Notes under the pieces: model-generated
The model's database searches: none
The model's input: the letters and a program-made list of their open reading frames with translations, nothing else
Told to the model about the DNA's origin: nothing
Translations under genes and position numbers: made by a program
In this document: positions 6,002-14,254 of the stretch, in pieces
How positions within the stretch are numbered: position 1 is the stretch's first letter
Layout of the letters: each line of letters begins with the position of its first letter
Origin: a virus
Length of the DNA stretch: 29,291 nucleotides
IMG/VR virus record: IMGVR_UViG_3300014502_000103
Location: 1-29,291 of that record
Direction: 5' to 3' (one strand)

Positions 6002-6319
6002 ATGCTTGCTCTAGAGCTAATTGCACTTTGGCCTCAGACTCTGCCCACTGCTGGTGATCCCACAAGATACTTTGATGGGAATACTATGGCTGTAGGTGAC
6101 ATTGTTAAGTTTGTTTGCAGAGTCACCGCTATTAACTTGAATGATCCCCATTATGGTAGTATTCAAGTTACCCCCCTGTATCCCCCTGTTGGAGATATGT
6201 TCATTCCAGATGCCCAGAGTGGCTATACTCCTCAGTCTCCTAACTTTCCGTTACCTAACCCTCAATTGTCTACAGGGCCTTTTGGATTCCATCCCTGGCA
6301 GTTGCAGAAAGGAGTCTAA
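6002..6319 (+). CDS. Small beta-barrel-like structural protein
   Basis: 105 aa, AGGAG before the ATG at 6002. The centre reads MAVGDIVKFVCRVTAINLND then HYGSIQVTPLYP, a pattern of strands separated by a Gly/Asp turn, and the C-terminal part is Pro-rich (PNFPLPNPQLSTGPFGFHP). The next gene has the same VG-x-x-VK...V-x-SI/AIN core, so the two appear to be distant paralogs. Likely a minor virion protein; no specific function recognised. Confidence 0.6.
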   Translation: MLALELIALWPQTLPTAGDPTRYFDGNTMAVGDIVKFVCRVTAINLNDPHYGSIQVTPLYPPVGDMFIPDAQSGYTPQSPNFPLPNPQLSTGPFGFHPWQLQKGV

Positions 6320-6571
6320 ATGCCAGCAGTAGCACCAGTTGATTCTACCGGAGCAGCAATTACTGTTGGTGCTGCGGTTAAGTTGTTGGGCACAGTACTT
6401 TCAATCAATATCTTCTCCAATCGTCGCCAAGAGATTGTGGTTGGTTTGACAAACTCAGTTGCTGGTGTTCCAACAATTAGTAATACAACTCCTATTGAAG
6501 CTGTAGGAGGTGGTCCGGGAGCTGTACTTGTTATTAGTGTACCACCTACATGCCTTACACTAGGTGTCTAA
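6320..6571 (+). CDS. Small beta-rich protein, paralog of the one before
   Basis: 83 aa, starts directly after the upstream TAA with AAAGGAG 6 nt before the ATG. Core ITVGAAVKLLGTVLSINIF, then RQEIVVGLTNS, matching the neighbour's VGDIVKFVCRVTAINLND and GSIQVTPLYP. The N-terminal VDSTGAAITVG also fits this small phage family as I remember it. Its TAA stop is the first part of the extended ribosome-site sequence at 6569-6582. Confidence 0.6.
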   Translation: MPAVAPVDSTGAAITVGAAVKLLGTVLSINIFSNRRQEIVVGLTNSVAGVPTISNTTPIEAVGGGPGAVLVISVPPTCLTLGV

Positions 6572-6627
6572 GGAGGTGATCCTTATTCTAGGGGTTTGGG
6601 TTGCAAGTCCAAACCCCACAGGATCAC
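6569..6627 (+). promoter_or_regulatory. Hairpin with full-length anti-16S (extended Shine-Dalgarno) sequence
   Basis: TAAGGAGGTGATCC (6569-6582) is complementary over 14 nt to the standard bacterial 16S rRNA 3' end, far more than a normal ribosome site. Part of it, GTGATCCT (6576-6583), pairs perfectly with AGGATCAC (6620-6627). Inside lies a second perfect stem, GGGGTTTGG (6591-6599) with CCAAACCCC (6609-6617). No start codon follows at normal distance. The next gene, the portal at 6650, has no ribosome site of its own and lies 22 nt after the stem. Likely roles: a ribosome standby site with a masked site controlling portal translation, or a terminator, since AAGTTTT follows. Confidence 0.6.
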
Positions 6628-6649
6628 TTAAGTTTTGCTGGTTTAAATA

Positions 6650-8857
6650 ATGCCAATTAAAGACAAACTCGATGACGAACTAATAGCCTCTCTCAAAGAT
6701 ATAGTAAAGTCTTGCGAACAGGAAGACAAAGAAATTCGTAAGGCTATGATACGCTCTTGGAAAAAGGCAGAGGAGTTTTGGCATGGTGTCCAGTTCTTAT
6801 TCTGGTCCTCTAGAGATGATGGTTGGAAATCCCCTGTAGACATGGGTTATGAGGATGATGAAGAACTTGATGAAGAACTTGGTAGCTTTTCTGATAAGGT
6901 TATTGATATTTACAAAGCTCATGGTGAGAGCATTATATCAGCTCTATCGGCTCAAGTACCTTCACTTAGATTCTTACCTGATGACGCTGATAGTCCTGAG
7001 GATACCCTTACCGCAAGAACTTACAACAAAGTCGCGGATGTCGTGCAGCGACATAATAAAGCTAAACTGGTATTTCTCAGGGCATTATTCTTCCTAGCTA
7101 ATCAGGGAATTGTTGCTAGCTATAGATACAAAGATTCTGACCCTTCTTACGGAACATATAAGGTTCCTGTATATGGGGAAAAAGAAGTTGAGTCTATTTC
7201 TTATACTTGTGTAGAGTGTGGCTATGCTTCTGAGAACCTAGAAACACCCTGCCCACAATGCGGAAGCATAGAGCCACCAAAAGAAACTAAGACCAAAAAC
7301 AAAGTACCAGAATTACAATCGGTCGAAGACAGACCAAAGACTCGTGTTAAACTAGATATCTTTGGTGCTCTTCATTTTAAAGTTTCGTACTACGCACGTA
7401 ACCAAGCAGAGTGTTCCTATCTTGGATTGTTCCTAGATCAAGGAAAAGATATTGCCTGTGAAACTTATCCTGATCTGTGTGAAGAAATTCAAGGAGATAC
7501 TATTGAGAATCTTGATAGATTCTCACGTGCTGCTTACGTGTTTCCTTCTGAAGAGGAAGTAGAAAGAAAAAACTTAGTTGCTGTAAGTAAGTGGTGGCTT
7601 CGTCCAGCGGCTTTCTATCGTGAACCTTCTAAAGAGAAAAGGGAAAAGTTGCTTAAACTTTTTCCAGATGGTTGTAGAGTTATCTTCATTGGTAAACAGA
7701 AGCATTTTGCTGAAGCAATATCTGAGAAGTTAGATGATCGCTGGGAGATTGGTCAAGCAGGTCTTAGCACTTATATATACAGTGATGCTATCCTAAGGCC
7801 GTTAATTCAAATTCAAGAGATGAGGAATCAGCTTGTTAACCTCATCATGGAAACTATTGAACATGCAATCCCTGCTGAGTTTGCTAGGCCCGATGTACTT
7901 AACTTTGCCGAATATGGAAAGTATGAAGCAGTTCCAGGATATACTTACAAAGCTATGCCTGGGCGCCCCGGAGATAAACTTGCTGATGGATTCTATACAT
8001 CCACAAGATCTACACTTAGCAAAGAAGTAAGTGCATTCTTGCATCAGTTAGATCAAGATGCACAGTTTGCTATTGGTTCCTTTCCCAGCATTTATGGTGG
8101 ACCTTCTGAGGGAAAGAGTCGAACCTTTGCAGAATATGCTGCCTCTAGACAGATGGCTCTCCAGCGACTTTCGATCGTATGGCAACTTGTCACAGACTGG
8201 TGGATGCGTACTATATCAGGATCAGTTCTACTATATGTAGATTCACTAGTTGAAGATGAGAAGTATACAAAGTTTGAATCTGGAAGTTATGTAAATGTTT
8301 GGCTAAAGAAGTCTCAGATGCTGGGTAAGATAGGTGGTGTGGAGCCTGAAGCATCTGAGAGTTTTCCAACTAGCTTAACACAAAAGAAAGATTTGTTCAT
8401 GAAGTTAATTGAGATGAACAATGAGTTTGTTAATGCTGCTTTGTATGCTCCTGAGAATGCTCGTACTATTCAGGATGTAATGGCTCTTACTGAATTAAAG
8501 TTGCCTGGTGAAGCACAGCGTGTTAAACAGGTAATTGAAATTCATGAGATGATGAAGGATGATATTATTGCTGTTCATACAGGTCAACTTGACCCAATGA
8601 CAGGACAGGAGATTGTACAAACCTCAATACCTATTGATCCTGATGTAGATGACCACGTAGTTCATATGTCTACCTTGCAATCATTCATGGTAGATCTACC
8701 GGGGTTGGATGTTGCTGCTGAACATCCTGAACAGTATGAGAACATGCGTGCTCACTATAAAGCACATGAACAAGCTCAAGCAATGAAGACAATGCAGATG
8801 AATGCAACACAGCCTGGAGTTGCACCAGAAACAGCACATGCAGGAGTTGAGGAATAA
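6650..8857 (+). CDS. Portal protein with zinc-ribbon insert
   Basis: 735 aa. The portal is the dodecameric ring through which DNA enters and leaves the head. Size, place after the terminase and before scaffold and capsid, an acidic helical N-terminus with W residues (FWHGVQFLFW near 43-52) and a Gln/Ala-rich, Met-rich helical C-terminus (barrel-type, QAMKTMQMNA) all fit podovirus portals. Residues 187-204 carry CVEC and CPQC, a zinc ribbon inserted between the N-terminal helical part and the rest; this is not part of the usual portal fold. The ATG has no normal ribosome site and follows the masked extended site at 6569-6627. Confidence 0.85.
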   Translation: MPIKDKLDDELIASLKDIVKSCEQEDKEIRKAMIRSWKKAEEFWHGVQFLFWSSRDDGWKSPVDMGYEDDEELDEELGSFSDKVIDIYKAHGESIISALSAQVPSLRFLPDDADSPEDTLTARTYNKVADVVQRHNKAKLVFLRALFFLANQGIVASYRYKDSDPSYGTYKVPVYGEKEVESISYTCVECGYASENLETPCPQCGSIEPPKETKTKNKVPELQSVEDRPKTRVKLDIFGALHFKVSYYARNQAECSYLGLFLDQGKDIACETYPDLCEEIQGDTIENLDRFSRAAYVFPSEEEVERKNLVAVSKWWLRPAAFYREPSKEKREKLLKLFPDGCRVIFIGKQKHFAEAISEKLDDRWEIGQAGLSTYIYSDAILRPLIQIQEMRNQLVNLIMETIEHAIPAEFARPDVLNFAEYGKYEAVPGYTYKAMPGRPGDKLADGFYTSTRSTLSKEVSAFLHQLDQDAQFAIGSFPSIYGGPSEGKSRTFAEYAASRQMALQRLSIVWQLVTDWWMRTISGSVLLYVDSLVEDEKYTKFESGSYVNVWLKKSQMLGKIGGVEPEASESFPTSLTQKKDLFMKLIEMNNEFVNAALYAPENARTIQDVMALTELKLPGEAQRVKQVIEIHEMMKDDIIAVHTGQLDPMTGQEIVQTSIPIDPDVDDHVVHMSTLQSFMVDLPGLDVAAEHPEQYENMRAHYKAHEQAQAMKTMQMNATQPGVAPETAHAGVEE

Positions 8858-8860
8858 CTT

Positions 8861-9175
8861 ATGACTAGATCTTATACATTTACTTTGACAAGTGTTGGAA
8901 AGGCTTATAATTTGTGGACTGATTTGATTCTTCCAACGCTAATTGATCCACAATTCAGTAGTAATACTCCTTATGTTCCGAGTAATGTACAGGAATTAAC
9001 TATTCAAAATCAAACTGGTGCTTCTGCACTTACTTGGGGTACTATGATACTTAGTACAGCAGCTGGTTCTATTTATACTAAACGTGCTTCAGTTAATAGT
9101 ATTGATTTGAAAAAAGAAACACTTAATCCTGGGGCTAACCCAATGACTGTAGTTGTTAGTATTATAGCAAATTAA
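8861..9175 (+). CDS. Small beta-rich structural protein
   Basis: 104 aa; GAGG 8 nt before the ATG, 3 nt after the portal stop. Composition is Thr/Ser/Asn-rich with strand pattern (YTFTLTSVGKAYNLW, then VQELTIQNQTGASALTWG and a closing TVVVSIIAN). Small proteins with an LTIQN-x-TG core next to portal or capsid genes often are decoration or head-vertex proteins, or report on virion surface; here it is inference. Its stop overlaps the next start (TAATG). Confidence 0.6.
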   Translation: MTRSYTFTLTSVGKAYNLWTDLILPTLIDPQFSSNTPYVPSNVQELTIQNQTGASALTWGTMILSTAAGSIYTKRASVNSIDLKKETLNPGANPMTVVVSIIAN

Positions 9176-10449
9176 TGAAATTCTTGATGTATTCACAATG
9201 CGGGGAGGGTTCTCAAATTCTACAAAGGATTCAGTCAGAAGGAAATGACTGTGCATTGTTCATTAAGGATAAAATATATAAGACCATCTTTGATGGTATC
9301 TTAGAGAAGACAGACAATCCAGAATCCTTCATAGACAAAGATACTACTATAATCTTTGATATGTCTGGTAATGGGTCCTATGCAGACTCCCTTAGACGTA
9401 AAGGACATTATGTTTGGGGAGCGTCTTCATTTGCTGATGACTTGGAGCATGACAGACAGTTTGGCTTTGATGCTATGAATGATGCTGGCATCATAATTCC
9501 AGAACATAAAGAGTTTAAATCTTTCAAGGATGGTTTGGACTATGTTAAACAGTCTGAACAAAGGCTTGTGTTTAAACCTTCGGGAAGTATGCCTTGCAAA
9601 CTAACTTACTGTTCTCATGATTCTGAAGAACTCTTAGCTTACATGCCTTTCGTAGAGCAGCATTTTGGTAAGGGCATTGATTCTTTTATTTTGCAAGACT
9701 TCATTGAGGGTGTCGTAGTATCCTCCGAAGTATTTTCGCTGGGAGATAAAGGTTTCATTGCTCCTTATAATCATACAGTTGAAGTTAAGAAGTCAATGAA
9801 TAATGAACTTGGCCCTAGTACTGGATGTTCAGGTAACATTGTTTGGGTTTGTGAGAATGACAGAATAATTAAAGAAGGTCTCTCAAAAATCGAAGCTTTG
9901 TGCAAGAAACATGATTACGTTGGTCCTATAGATCTAAACACTGTGGTAAACGCAGTTGGCGTTTACGGGCTTGAGTGGACTCCTAGATTTGGTTACGATG
10001 CAACACCAACTCTATTATATGGACTTACAGAAGACTTTGGTAAGATCTTCTCAGATTTAGCTAGAAAGCAATGTTCTGAACTTTCTTTAATTAATGGGTA
10101 CATTGGTGGAATAAGGTTATCCATTCCTCCTTATCCTGCTGAACCAAAGCAAGGTATAGACTCTGAGAAGTTTTCTCCTAATAAGGGAGTACCAATTCAG
10201 AATTGGGAAGCCCATGAAGCAAATCTATTTTTCTATGAGGTTTGTGTTTCTGAGAATCAAGAACTTTGTCATAGTGGTGGTACTGGAGTTATAGCTTGTG
10301 CTATTGGGGAAGGAGATACACCAGAGAAAAGTTTAGAACTACCTGAAAAGATCTTGGAAGATATCATTCTTCCTGATAAGCAGTACAGAACAGACTTAGC
10401 AACTATTCTACCTAAATTGGTAAAGGAAGCAGAAAATCATGGCAACTAA
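9175..10449 (+). CDS. ATP-grasp ligase (PurD/GARS-like)
   Basis: 424 aa. ATP-grasp enzymes join a carboxylate to an amine using ATP. The layout follows phosphoribosylamine-glycine ligase: an N-terminal domain with DMSGNGSYADSLRRKG (62-77) and GASSFADDLEHDR, then the ATP-grasp part with VFKPSGS (132-138), LQDFIEGVVVSSEVF (173-187) and LEWTPRFGYD (266-275), corresponding to the metal-binding EFNARFGD of PurD with Thr in place of Asn. It lies between portal and scaffold genes, overlapping both neighbours, so it is made with the head proteins. No other purine gene is near, so a virion-protein or peptide modification role is as likely as purine synthesis. Fold is fairly sure, substrate unknown. 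Confidence 0.75.
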   Translation: MKFLMYSQCGEGSQILQRIQSEGNDCALFIKDKIYKTIFDGILEKTDNPESFIDKDTTIIFDMSGNGSYADSLRRKGHYVWGASSFADDLEHDRQFGFDAMNDAGIIIPEHKEFKSFKDGLDYVKQSEQRLVFKPSGSMPCKLTYCSHDSEELLAYMPFVEQHFGKGIDSFILQDFIEGVVVSSEVFSLGDKGFIAPYNHTVEVKKSMNNELGPSTGCSGNIVWVCENDRIIKEGLSKIEALCKKHDYVGPIDLNTVVNAVGVYGLEWTPRFGYDATPTLLYGLTEDFGKIFSDLARKQCSELSLINGYIGGIRLSIPPYPAEPKQGIDSEKFSPNKGVPIQNWEAHEANLFFYEVCVSENQELCHSGGTGVIACAIGEGDTPEKSLELPEKILEDIILPDKQYRTDLATILPKLVKEAENHGN

Positions 10450-11695
10450 CGTTGAAGGCTCTGTGGTTCCAACGGCCACTGGTGTGAACAATCTAAGCAC
10501 AGCAGATGGACCAAAATATAATGATGATGCAAATCTTCTAGATGACACTACTGAAGATAGTAGTGATGATAAAGAAATTGTAGAAGAGACTGTAGATGAT
10601 GAAGGCAATCCTATAGTTTCGGACAAAGAAGAAGATACCGAGAATACAGAAGATGAAGACACGGAAAAGGATACTGAGGAAGAGTCAGATAAAGAGAAAC
10701 CACAAATTCCTTTTGACCGGCCCAGCATTTCTGAGATCCGTGCCAAGTATCCAGATTTCTTCAAGGATTTTCCTGCACTCAAGGAAAGTTACTTTAGGGA
10801 AATTAAGTTTACTCAACTCTTCCCAACTATTGAGGATGCTCAGGAAGCCTTCAATGATAATGAAGCCTTTAATACCTTATCTGACTCCGCGCTTAGCGGA
10901 GATCCTGCGCCATTACTAGAGAGTATTGGTAAGACGGATGTTAAGGCACTAGAAACATTCTCTCTATCTTTCCTGCCTACTATCTTCAAGAAAGATAGTG
11001 CTTTATACTCAACTGTGATTACACCAGTATTTCAGAATCTAGTACAGCAGATGTTTAGGGATAAAGATGAGAATACTCAAAATGCTGCTCTAGTTCTAGC
11101 AGATTGGATCTTCGGTGAAGATGGTAAAGATGTTGCTCAAGGTAAGAAGTCTGTTGCTAAGAGTATCATTCCTTCTGAAGAACAGAAGAAGATTAAAGAT
11201 CAGAAAGAACAACAATCTTCTGTTGCATTCAGAACTAGTGTAGGGCATGTGGAACAGACTATAGAACAGGGACTAACATCTCTTATCTTAAAAAGTCCTG
11301 CATTTGACCCTGATAAAGTGTTTTCTCCCTCATTACGTCGTATGGGAGCACAAGAAATTATTAAGAAAATCAATGCCCAAATGCAGGCAGATCAAGGGCA
11401 TATGACAGTGATGGCTGCTCGATGGAAACGAGCAAGAGCAAACGGGTATACTGCTACTGAGGAAGGCAAGATTGTCTCCGCGTACCTTGCGCGCGCAAAG
11501 TCGCTAATTCCCGGAGCTGCTAGTAAAGTAAGTGCTGCTATGCTTGGAACTAAGAAAGCAGCTGCAATAGTTAAGGGTGTTAGGACTGCTCCTGCACCTA
11601 AACAGAATAACTCAGGAAGGTCTGGGTCAGAGAGAAATGGCAAAATTCAATTAGACTATAGCAAGATGTCTGACTTAGATATCCTTAACAACTAA
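10439..11695 (+). CDS. Scaffold protein
   Basis: 418 aa; start overlaps the ATP-grasp gene by 11 nt, with GGAAG upstream. Residues about 26-88 are extremely acidic (runs of D, E and T), the middle is helical, and the C-terminal third is basic and Ala-rich (KRARANGYTATEEGKIVSAYLARAKSL, then GTKKAAAIVKG). An acidic, flexible N-terminus with a basic C-terminal helix that contacts the coat protein is the standard design of podovirus scaffolds, and the gene directly precedes the major capsid gene. It would shape the procapsid and leave before packaging. No protease domain is seen. Confidence 0.75.
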   Translation: MATNVEGSVVPTATGVNNLSTADGPKYNDDANLLDDTTEDSSDDKEIVEETVDDEGNPIVSDKEEDTENTEDEDTEKDTEEESDKEKPQIPFDRPSISEIRAKYPDFFKDFPALKESYFREIKFTQLFPTIEDAQEAFNDNEAFNTLSDSALSGDPAPLLESIGKTDVKALETFSLSFLPTIFKKDSALYSTVITPVFQNLVQQMFRDKDENTQNAALVLADWIFGEDGKDVAQGKKSVAKSIIPSEEQKKIKDQKEQQSSVAFRTSVGHVEQTIEQGLTSLILKSPAFDPDKVFSPSLRRMGAQEIIKKINAQMQADQGHMTVMAARWKRARANGYTATEEGKIVSAYLARAKSLIPGAASKVSAAMLGTKKAAAIVKGVRTAPAPKQNNSGRSGSERNGKIQLDYSKMSDLDILNN

Positions 11696-11696
11696 C

Positions 11697-11711
11697 TTGG
11701 GCGCAGCCCAA
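11697..11711 (+). promoter_or_regulatory. Hairpin before the capsid ribosome site
   Basis: TTGGGC (11697-11702) pairs with GCCCAA (11706-11711) over GCA, right after the scaffold stop and just before AGGAGA of the capsid gene. It could protect or process the capsid message so it is made in excess over scaffold. No U-run follows. Confidence 0.45.
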
Positions 11712-11724
11712 TAGGAGACAATCA

Positions 11725-13005
11725 ATGTTCCCAACTGGTGGTAGCCGTGGTACGATGGCAGCGGAATTGGAACGAGTAGAACCCAAGATTCCAATTCTCT
11801 TTGAACGAGATGATGTGTTTTACAGTAAGATTGAGAAACGACCTGGTGAGATAGTTTCCGAGATCTCTATGAGAATGCCTCTAGAGATTCATCCTTCTGC
11901 TGTAGTTGGTCAGTTCAGCTCAGATGGTGGTGATCTGGGACTTGGTAACATGCCTGATTATGATAAGGCAGAGATCAACACAGTAGAAATCAAGATTGGT
12001 ATGCAGTGGACCAGTCGTAGAAAGTATGCCACGGATTCTGCTCGTAAAGCAGTTCTTAATACTTTCCGACGGGATCTTGCCTCTGCTATGGCAGAGTTTC
12101 GTCGTGCAAATGACTCTCTATGTATGACTGCTGGTAATGGTGTCCTTGGAATCATTACTACAGTATCCAACATAGGCGGGGTCGGAGGAACCGACACGTA
12201 CACTTTAACCACTGATGGTTTTGGTGCAAGATTGCTTCGCATGAAGCAGCCTTTCTCTGTTTGGGACCCAACCCTTACAGTACTCAGAAATGTTGGAACT
12301 CTGGCTGGAGAACTTGTTGTCTCCTACATTGATGTGCCCAATAAAGTTATCCAGGCTACCAACTCTCCTAACAATGTTCAGCCTGGTGATCTTATTGTGT
12401 TCTCTGGCAACTGGATTTCTCCTCCAGCATCTTTGCTTGGTATCCCTTATCATGCCAACAATTCTACTGTTGGTTCTTGGCTTGGGTTTAACCGAGCAAC
12501 TACTCCCGAAATCAGAGCTAATCGTGTTCAGGCTGGTGGTTCGTTAGCTCTAGCTATGCCACGCCTTGCTATTAACAAGATTGGTGATCGTCTTGGTATT
12601 AACAAGCGTAAGAAGCTTAGTGCTTGTATGCATCCTTGTCAGAAGCAACAGTATGAAGAACTTGGATTTGAAGCATCTATCATCAATAAGGATGCTAAAG
12701 AGCAGGGTCTTGATCTGTACTTCAATGACAACATGCGTATGGCTGGTGCTCCTGTGTGGGAGAGCTTCTCTTGGGATAAAACTCGTATTGACTTCATTGA
12801 CTACGATATTTGGGGTCGTGCAGAGTTCTATGCTCCTGGCTGGTATAAGGATGAAAATGGTCAGCGCTACTTTATTATGCGTGGTACTTCTGGTGGTGTA
12901 GCTACCAGTAATCTTGCATACATTACGGCAGCGTGGAACCTTTATCCTAATAACCCCGCGGGTATCAGCTATATTGATACTCTCACGGTGCCCTCTGGCT
13001 ATTAA
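11725..13005 (+). CDS. Major capsid protein
   Basis: 426 aa with AGGAGA before the ATG. Position after scaffold and directly before a terminator, size, and composition (few Cys, balanced charge, long helix near residues 95-125 with RRKYATDSARKAVLNTFRRDL, and beta-rich later parts such as VVSYIDVPNKVIQAT) fit an HK97-fold coat protein. It begins MFPTGGSRGTMAAELERVE, a short N-terminal arm. The C-terminal region has FYAPGWYKDENGQRYFIMRGTSGG. I do not see close identity with a named coat family. No cleaved delta domain is evident, in line with a separate scaffold gene. Confidence 0.85.
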   Translation: MFPTGGSRGTMAAELERVEPKIPILFERDDVFYSKIEKRPGEIVSEISMRMPLEIHPSAVVGQFSSDGGDLGLGNMPDYDKAEINTVEIKIGMQWTSRRKYATDSARKAVLNTFRRDLASAMAEFRRANDSLCMTAGNGVLGIITTVSNIGGVGGTDTYTLTTDGFGARLLRMKQPFSVWDPTLTVLRNVGTLAGELVVSYIDVPNKVIQATNSPNNVQPGDLIVFSGNWISPPASLLGIPYHANNSTVGSWLGFNRATTPEIRANRVQAGGSLALAMPRLAINKIGDRLGINKRKKLSACMHPCQKQQYEELGFEASIINKDAKEQGLDLYFNDNMRMAGAPVWESFSWDKTRIDFIDYDIWGRAEFYAPGWYKDENGQRYFIMRGTSGGVATSNLAYITAAWNLYPNNPAGISYIDTLTVPSGY

Positions 13006-13018
13006 GCCATAAAGAGGC

Positions 13019-13042
13019 GGGGGTGGGATAACCACCCCCTTT
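13019..13042 (+). terminator. Intrinsic terminator after the capsid gene
   Basis: GGGGGTGG (13019-13026) pairs perfectly with CCACCCCC (13032-13039) over GATAA, followed by TTTAAAA. It is the most GC-rich stem in the window and the best terminator here, though its U-run is short, so some readthrough into the tail genes is expected. Confidence 0.75.
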
Positions 13043-13051
13043 AAAAGGCTT

Positions 13052-13582
13052 ATGATAGATACTATAGATTCTTTACTCATAAAATCATTTCTGAAACAAG
13101 GCCCCTTTGTTCCTTTATCTACCCAACCTTTGTTTAGGCTGGTATGGTCTGATGACCAATATGAATTAAGAACGGGAACATTTGGTAAGTTTATTGATAA
13201 CATAAAAGTTGCTGATTACCAAGCAACAGAATTAGTTCTTAAATATTCATGGATCAAAGAACGCTGGATTGTAGAGCAGTGGTTTCCACCTGAGGTTTGT
13301 TTACTTGATGAACTCCCCGAGTCCAAACAAGGTTCATTTGAACCAATATATGTGTTTGAAGACTCTAAAGGTAATATACTTCCTTTAAAACTAGAGGTAG
13401 TACAGTTCTTAGTACAAGCATCTCTAAAGCCTAAAACTAGCATGATGAGGAAGCAATCTTTATCAAAAGAAAACACAGAAGCTAGAGAGAAGGTTGCACA
13501 AGATATTACCTGGGATTGCATCAATGATGATGGTCCCTTAGTTAGTCAGTTCCATGATGGTACAGCAATTCTAAGACCTTAA
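13052..13582 (+). CDS. Hypothetical structural protein after the capsid gene
   Basis: 176 aa. The ribosome site is AAAAGG, at the foot of the terminator stem. Residues 26-75 read as a compact alpha/beta domain (LFRLVWSDDQYELRTGTFGKF, then KYSWIKERWIVEQWFPP) that I associate with uncharacterised proteins located after podovirus capsid genes. The C-terminal half is charged and helical. A role in head completion or as minor virion protein is inferred from place only. Its ribosome site and start (GGCTTATGATA) are repeated almost exactly at the next gene. Confidence 0.6.
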   Translation: MIDTIDSLLIKSFLKQGPFVPLSTQPLFRLVWSDDQYELRTGTFGKFIDNIKVADYQATELVLKYSWIKERWIVEQWFPPEVCLLDELPESKQGSFEPIYVFEDSKGNILPLKLEVVQFLVQASLKPKTSMMRKQSLSKENTEAREKVAQDITWDCINDDGPLVSQFHDGTAILRP

Positions 13583-13591
13583 AGGAGGCTT

Positions 13592-14227
13592 ATGATATAT
13601 CAAGAAGACAAAAGTACTGTGTTCTCAATCTCTCCATCTTTGATTGATGAATTTAAACCGGGTATTTATCCAGGACACTTTGTTATTGCTCCCTGTTTGA
13701 ATGACTCCAAACCTGAACGATTAGTTATTGGTGCTTCTGAACATCTTATGTTTGTCGGTGGTAAGAAGCAACCAATTAGGATTGTAACTCCATCTTATCA
13801 GATAGCTAAGTCTATTCAAGATGATTTCCTGGATGGGCAATTAGTTACAACACCTAATTCTCACCCCGGAATTTGCTGGGTGCAGGGAGAAGTTACAGTT
13901 TCAGAGTTTATGAAAAATCACTCTGATATGTATAAGCAGATGCAAGAAGTTCAAAGACGATGGTTTATAATGCTTGTACAAAAAACTGAAGATGATTACA
14001 AGAAATACAAAAATTCTCGCGTAGTTACTGACCAAGCACGATTTGCTGTCCGTGCTCTTGGTGTTCCTATGCCTGAATGGATGAATGTTGAAGAGATTGG
14101 TCTTAACTTCAACAAATGTCCTGCTTGCAGTACAATGAATGATCCTGTGAATGCAATTTGCACAGGTTGTCATTGTGTGTTGAATGCTGAGAAGTACAAG
14201 ACTCTAACCTTTGCTAAGGCGGGTTAG
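13592..14227 (+). CDS. Zinc-ribbon protein of the head-tail module
   Basis: 211 aa with AAAGGAGG before the ATG. The N-terminal 100 residues are a beta-rich domain (PGHFVIAPCLNDSKPERLVIG). Residues about 105-165 are helical with MYKQMQEVQRRWFIMLVQKTEDD. The C-terminus is a zinc ribbon: CPAC (176-179) and CTGC (190-193), with a further Cys two residues later. Zinc ribbons fix short chain ends or bind nucleic acid or protein. Its place between capsid and adaptor genes suggests a virion or assembly protein. No named family recognised. Confidence 0.65.
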   Translation: MIYQEDKSTVFSISPSLIDEFKPGIYPGHFVIAPCLNDSKPERLVIGASEHLMFVGGKKQPIRIVTPSYQIAKSIQDDFLDGQLVTTPNSHPGICWVQGEVTVSEFMKNHSDMYKQMQEVQRRWFIMLVQKTEDDYKKYKNSRVVTDQARFAVRALGVPMPEWMNVEEIGLNFNKCPACSTMNDPVNAICTGCHCVLNAEKYKTLTFAKAG

Positions 14228-14254
14228 TTTAGCAGAATAAAAGGAGCAGTTAAA

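Noticed and set aside
10408-10782. Ser-rich minus-strand frame
   Set aside because: The Ser run is the antisense of Asp/Glu codons of the acidic scaffold N-terminus; no ribosome site.
12550-13203. Long minus-strand frame opposite the capsid gene
   Set aside because: It lies across the capsid gene, the terminator and the next gene, has no ribosome site, and its peptide shows no domain; the plus-strand genes explain the region.
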